Shown: positions 37,740 to 41,449 of the stretch, in pieces
How positions within the stretch are numbered: position 1 is the first letter of the stretch
Layout: every line of letters begins with the position of its first letter
Translations under genes and position numbers: made by a program
From: Micractinium sp. NFX-FRZ
Lineage: Eukaryota; Chlorophyta; Trebouxiophyceae; Chlorellales; Chlorellaceae
Direction of reading: 5' to 3'
Assembly: GCA_029339195.1 (NCBI GenBank)
Contig: JAPTJF010000520.1
Coordinates: 1 to 41,449 of the forward strand
Length of the DNA: 41,449 bases
The notes under the pieces: model-generated
What the model was told of the DNA's origin: nothing
What the model saw: the letters and a program-made list of their open reading frames with translations, nothing else
Databases searched by the model: none

Positions 37740-37978
37740 TCAATTTACCTGGCCGTCAGCCGCTGCTCCCGCCGCCTCCTTGCCCTCCTCGCCAAACATG
37801 CTCACGCAGCTGCGGGTGTCCTTCTCGCGTGTCATCACCTCCAGCACATCCGCCAGCGAGTGCTGACCGTGCACCTGGTTGTCGCGCGTGCGCACATTCA
37901 CCGTGCCTGCCACCTTCTCCTCCTCACCCACCACAAGAATGTAGTTGTATACTGCGCCAGCTGTGCTTCGCGCCGCTT
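37740..37978 (-). pseudogene. Threonyl-tRNA synthetase C-terminal fragment, frame broken
   Basis: The minus strand encodes the anticodon-binding domain of a cytosolic-type ThrRS: KRREAQLAQY, then NYILVVGEEEKVAGTVNVRT, then RDNQVHGQHSLADVLEVMTR. The two parts are in different frames: the DNA reads CAGTATACAACTAC where CAGTACAACTAC would be continuous, a 2-nt surplus. The frame after the break ends at TGA 37742-37740. I found none of the upstream ThrRS exons (catalytic core) in the following 450 nt on the minus strand, so this looks like an isolated gene fragment. An assembly or sequencing error at the TATA is the main alternative for the break, but not for the missing exons. Confidence 0.75.
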
Positions 37979-38225
37979 GAATGACAATGTGGGGGCAGGG
38001 CAGCTGTGCCTCAGAAGAGCCTTCCTGCCCCTGATGCCATCTCCACAGCAGCGGCGGGGCCTGCACCAGCCAGCGGCGGCAGCACTCCCCGCGCTCAAAT
38101 GCCCAGCCCAGCACCCCAGCCTGCGAGCCTCAAGGGGCGCCTTTCTTCAATTTCCTGCGCTCCCAGCTCCGCCCGCCCTTCGCCCGCATTGTATGCAAAC
38201 CAGAAGCCTTCCCTGCCTGCCCTCC

Positions 38226-38257
38226 TCACAGCTGTCACCCGCAGCTGTCACCCGCAG
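38226..38257. repeat. 13-bp tandem repeat
   Basis: AGCTGTCACCCGC occurs twice in tandem near 38228-38253, in the region upstream (minus sense) of the ThrRS fragment. Confidence 0.6.
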
Positions 38258-40588
38258 CAACGCACCCGCCGCCACGCTCAGACCCTCCACACGATCTACC
38301 AGGCAAGGAGGAACAGCAGGCGGGGTGCAGCGGCGAGCCCCGACCCAGCTGGACGCTGACAGCCGCTGCCACGCTGGAAGGGGGTGCGGACCGTCCATAA
38401 ACTCCAAAGCTGCACGGATCAGCCCCAGGGCGTGCTAAAACAAACGATTTTGGCCCTTGGATTCATTTGGTGCAGGCGGGGCGCAGCGACCGAATCGGCC
38501 CTTGGACTCCCGCTAGATAGCGGGCGCGACGGAGTGGGGGTCCACGTCAGCATCCCATCTACCCCACCTGCAGCCCGCTGTGCCTGAAGCTTAGTAGCTG
38601 CCTGCGGTAAGCATCGCACCAGCTTGAAAACGGCATGACCGGCTGCGGCATTTGAGCCCCTTTGTGTAAGGGCCGCTCATGCAGCACGCTGTGTGCGCTG
38701 TGCTACCCCGACCAAAGCATGCACCCAGCCCTCCACCCACCTTCTCCCTCTTCACCTCCTCCCGCGCCCTCCGCCCCGCCCGCCCCTATGCCTATCTGTT
38801 TGCACACACCGTAGCGCATTGCTATGCTGGCCGGCAGCCCCACCCTGGCTCTCCTGGTTGTGCCGCCCCATGTTTCCGGCTGCCGCCTGGGCTGCCAAAC
38901 CCGTGCCCGCCCCTGCTGTTTTGGCCGCTGCTGAGGCAGCCAGATGCCAGCTGTCCCCGCCACCCTGTGGTATGACTTTCTCACCAAATGCCTTCCCACC
39001 CACCACCGGTGGTTACGTGCGCTGCAGGAACATGGGCGGCAGGCACTACTCTGCGAGGTCCGCCAGGCGGCAGGGGATGCTTGGTACACGGCTGGGCGTC
39101 CGCCCCTCAACCAGCTAGCCCCAGCAGTGACGATCTTCCGGCGGGCGATGCCACCTGAAGGCCTGCCCCACAACCCCTCAGAATGTGTGCACACCTGGGT
39201 TGTTATGTATGTGGTGTCAAGAGCAATGAAGGTGTATGCCGCCAGCGTGTTAGGCAACCTTCGCCCCTGTTGTGCATTCCCCTTTCTGAGGCGGCCAACT
39301 GACCCCCACCACCCCTCGCCTGCACTGTCTGACGTGTTCTATTGCATTTTCATGACGGCACAGCCTCCCGCGGGCATCATTTGCGCGGCATGGTCAATGA
39401 TGCATGAGTTACACGCTGGGCAAGTGAGGGGTGGAGTGGCACAATTGCCTTGCAAGCATCAAGGGGGCCACGTTAATGAAAAGAGGGAAGGCTCGTGTTG
39501 AAAAGTGCAACACGCCGTATGTGGCAAGGTTCTGCAGTATCAGGCATGCAAGCAGATGGTTGCGTGCCAGGGGACGCAGTGGAAGGGCGGGGGGCTGGCA
39601 GAAGGGGGAAGAAACACTTGAGGGTAGAAGCAAACAGAGTGACGTGCACCAACTGTCTGCCTTTGAAGCGCTCAGACAGGGTTGAGGGTGTATGGCGTGC
39701 AACGACCGCTCTGTAAGGGGTGCGGCCGGAAGCTTGAGCATCTGGGCGGGCATGGTGAGTGGGTGCGGCAGATGCGAGGCGGGCGGCAGATGTGAGGCGG
39801 GGCTTGGGGAATGAACTGGGTGGGTCGGGGGAGCGCCATACAGCAGCGGAAAGTGCTCCTCCCAGAATCGTGTGCGCAGCCAGGAACGAGGCAGAGGTGG
39901 GAGTCGGCAGCCGACTGCTACCCACGGCAGGGTGAAGCACAGGCGGCAGAGCTAACGGAGAGGGAGAGCGTGGGTTGGTAATTAAGCTGGCACTTGGCCC
40001 AGACAGAGAGAGGGAGCATGTGGCCTGGGCAGACCGGGGTTTAAGGAGGGAGTGGTGAGGGGTGAGGGACGCACAGTGAGGGGTGCAGGTCAAGAGCAAA
40101 GTTGAAGGCGCATGTGAGGAGCAGAGACGTGGAGGGGGGTGCGCTGTGCAAGGGTGGGGTGCAGGCCCAATGTTGGGTGGGTGGGGTGAGGTGGGCTGCG
40201 AGTAACCGGGGGGCAGGGGGCCCCGGCACCGCGCCCAACTATTGGAAGGAGGAGTCACCATCAGGGAGTTGGAGGGAGGTGGGCGGCGCAGCGGCCTCAT
40301 GCCAGCCACACTGCTCGCGGGCAGCCGCCTGCAGGCACAGCTGCCCGCAGGCGCTCTGGCATCGGCTGCTGCGCAGGGTGCGGGGCCACTGCCAGATAAG
40401 CCCGGCAGCAGCGGCAGGAGTGGCGCACGGGCACCGTTGCCAGGCGGGCGCTGCAAAGGGGGAGAGGCTGCCTGCGCCTTGCGTCCCAGGGGCGGGGCGC
40501 TGCGGCAGCCCGGGTGCAGCGGCTCTGGCTGCTGCTGCTGCCGCTGCCGCTGGTGCTGCTGCTGCCGTCGCCTGCAACGCTGACCCTC
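38258..40588. other. About 2.3 kb without a recognisable gene
   Basis: The longest frames are plus 38944-39501 (185 aa, containing WYDFLTKCLPTHHRWLRALQ) and minus 39473-40456 (327 aa, rich in Pro, Ser and Ala). Neither matches a family I know, neither has a splice pattern, and the second looks like a shadow of GGTG-rich sequence at about 39750-40250. The region could be a degraded mobile element. Confidence 0.4.
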
Positions 40589-41123
40589 CTACTTGTGGCT
40601 CATGCGAACCTTGTAGCGGTTCAGGTTGTCCTGCACATTCTGCATTGCCTCCTTGAGCTGCTGCAGGGTCGCGTCCGTCCGGCCCAGGGTGGTGGGCTTC
40701 AGCTGCTGGAAGCTGGCCATGCTGCCCAGCAGCTGCTGCACCTCAAGCGGCGGGGCATCAGCAGCGGCAGGCTGCAGCCGCTGCCTTGCTTCCTCTCCCT
40801 CCTCCCGCAGCTCGGAGATATCCTTCCTGCGGCCCGCCACCTCCTCCTTGACATAGTCAGTCTCTACAGTGACTATTGCCACCAGGATCGCACTCAGGGC
40901 CACAATCACCGCCGCCACCGCCGCAACTATTTTGCCGACGGTGCCCAGCGAGGAGTTGGTGAAGATGACCGCCACGCTGAGGGCCAGGATGACGATGGCC
41001 GAGTAGACGGCGCTTGGCAGGGAGCGTCAGCCGCTGCCACATAAACAGCGTGCCCACTGGGAAGTCCTTCCGCATGGGCAGGAACAGGGGCCAGTTGAGG
41101 AACACGCCACTGAAGCTCCACAC
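40589..41123 (-). CDS. Multi-pass membrane protein with C-terminal coiled coil, apparent frameshift, 5' partial
   Basis: An exon begins after CCTACAG at 41123 with VWSFSGVFLNWPLFLPMRKD, then FPVGTLFMWQRLTLP. The reading then moves by one base near 41010-41016 (CTGCCAAGCGCC) to AVYSAIVILALSVAVIFTNS, and VGKIVAAVAAVIVALSAILV, followed by a charged coiled coil (KEEVAGRRKDISELREEGEE) and an end at NRYKVRMSHK and a stop at 40589. Two or three membrane helices are evident. The frame-one path runs on without hydrophobic sense, and the frame-two path meets TGA just upstream, so a single extra base fits best: a sequencing error or a recent mutation. Earlier exons run off the window. Family not recognised. 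Confidence 0.6.
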
Positions 41124-41191
41124 CTGTAGGTAGCAGAACAGGGTGGGAGGGAGGCCACAGGCTCACTTGCTGTAGAGGCCAGCACTACGCG

Positions 41192-41217
41192 GTGCTGTGC
41201 TGTGCTGTGCTGTGCTG
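41192..41217. repeat. (GTGCT)5 microsatellite
   Basis: A pentanucleotide run of about five units, in intron or upstream sequence of the membrane-protein gene. Confidence 0.85.
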
Positions 41218-41449
41218 AAGGCAGGCATGTGACCGGGCTGCGGAGCCCCGCCGGCAAGGCGGTGGGAAGATGAGGGGCCACAGCGGTGCCTGCCCGCTGC
41301 CCCTGTGCCTACACTCCTGCCTGCCTGCCTGCCTACTGCCGGGCAAGCCTGGGTTGGGCTGCACCCATGTAAGCCTGTGCCCTCGCAACTGCTCCCTCGC
41401 CTCTGCCACGTGGCGCCAGGAGATGGGGCAAGGCCCTCCAGGGGCTGCC
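41218..41449. other. Right edge, probable 5' part of the membrane-protein gene
   Basis: The minus strand has an open stretch reading WRHVAEAREQLRGHRLTWVQ near 41410-41350 that may be an earlier exon of the same gene, but no donor is decisive. A (CCTG)n-like run occurs at about 41319-41333. Confidence 0.3.

Noticed and set aside
39473..40456. 327-aa minus-strand frame
   Set aside because: Low-complexity Pro/Ser/Ala protein from GGTG-rich DNA; no motif, so not called as a gene.

Overview
The window looks like nuclear DNA of a GC-rich, intron-dense green alga, most likely a chlorophyte of the Chlorella/trebouxiophyte kind. The reasons are very many short GT-AG introns (about 100-500 nt), a few GC-AG introns, TGTAA poly(A)-signal pentamers downstream of several stop codons, a preference for G or C at third codon positions, and proteins that read as green-lineage homologues. 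The species call is inference; the exon structures below were assembled by hand from splice phase and protein family alignment.

Layout, left to right. 1-1.7 kb (+): 3' part of a CDCA7-type zinc-finger gene, cut by the window edge. 2.4-4.8 kb (-): SF3A2 (SAP62), complete in 9 exons, convergent with the first gene. 5.1-7.3 kb (+): a membrane-anchored, SAM-methyltransferase-like protein in 6 exons. 8.35-26.9 kb (+): PRP8, the core U5 snRNP protein, complete in 53 exons (about 2326 aa). 27.6-30.9 kb (+): an organellar-type J-domain (DnaJ) co-chaperone without a zinc finger. 31.5-32.9 kb (-): a pinin homologue, first exon uncertain. 33.5-34.6 kb (-): a decayed, 5'-truncated LINE-type retroelement tail with a PHD finger next to its zinc-knuckle region. 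34.7-34.9 kb (-): last exon of an unidentified membrane protein. 36.0-37.4 kb (-): a RING-box (RBX) protein in 5 exons. 37.7-38.0 kb (-): a frame-broken fragment of threonyl-tRNA synthetase. 38.4-40.6 kb: no recognisable gene. 40.6-41.1 kb (-): a membrane/coiled-coil protein with an apparent frameshift.

Three of the genes (SF3A2, PRP8, pinin) belong to the splicing machinery and lie within about 30 kb of each other; whether that is more than coincidence is untested.

The most unusual signal is not a gene. Many introns here, most clearly in PRP8, the CDCA7-like gene and the DnaJ gene, contain a diverged copy ('echo') of the neighbouring exon's edge. The copy often includes the splice junction and usually lies 45-135 nt away (about 200 nt in the DnaJ and first CDCA7-like introns). 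About twenty cases are visible by eye, the best matching at 19 of 20 or about 39 of 50 positions. This suggests that local tandem duplication across exon-intron borders is a major source of intron sequence in this genome, leaving decoy splice sites behind.
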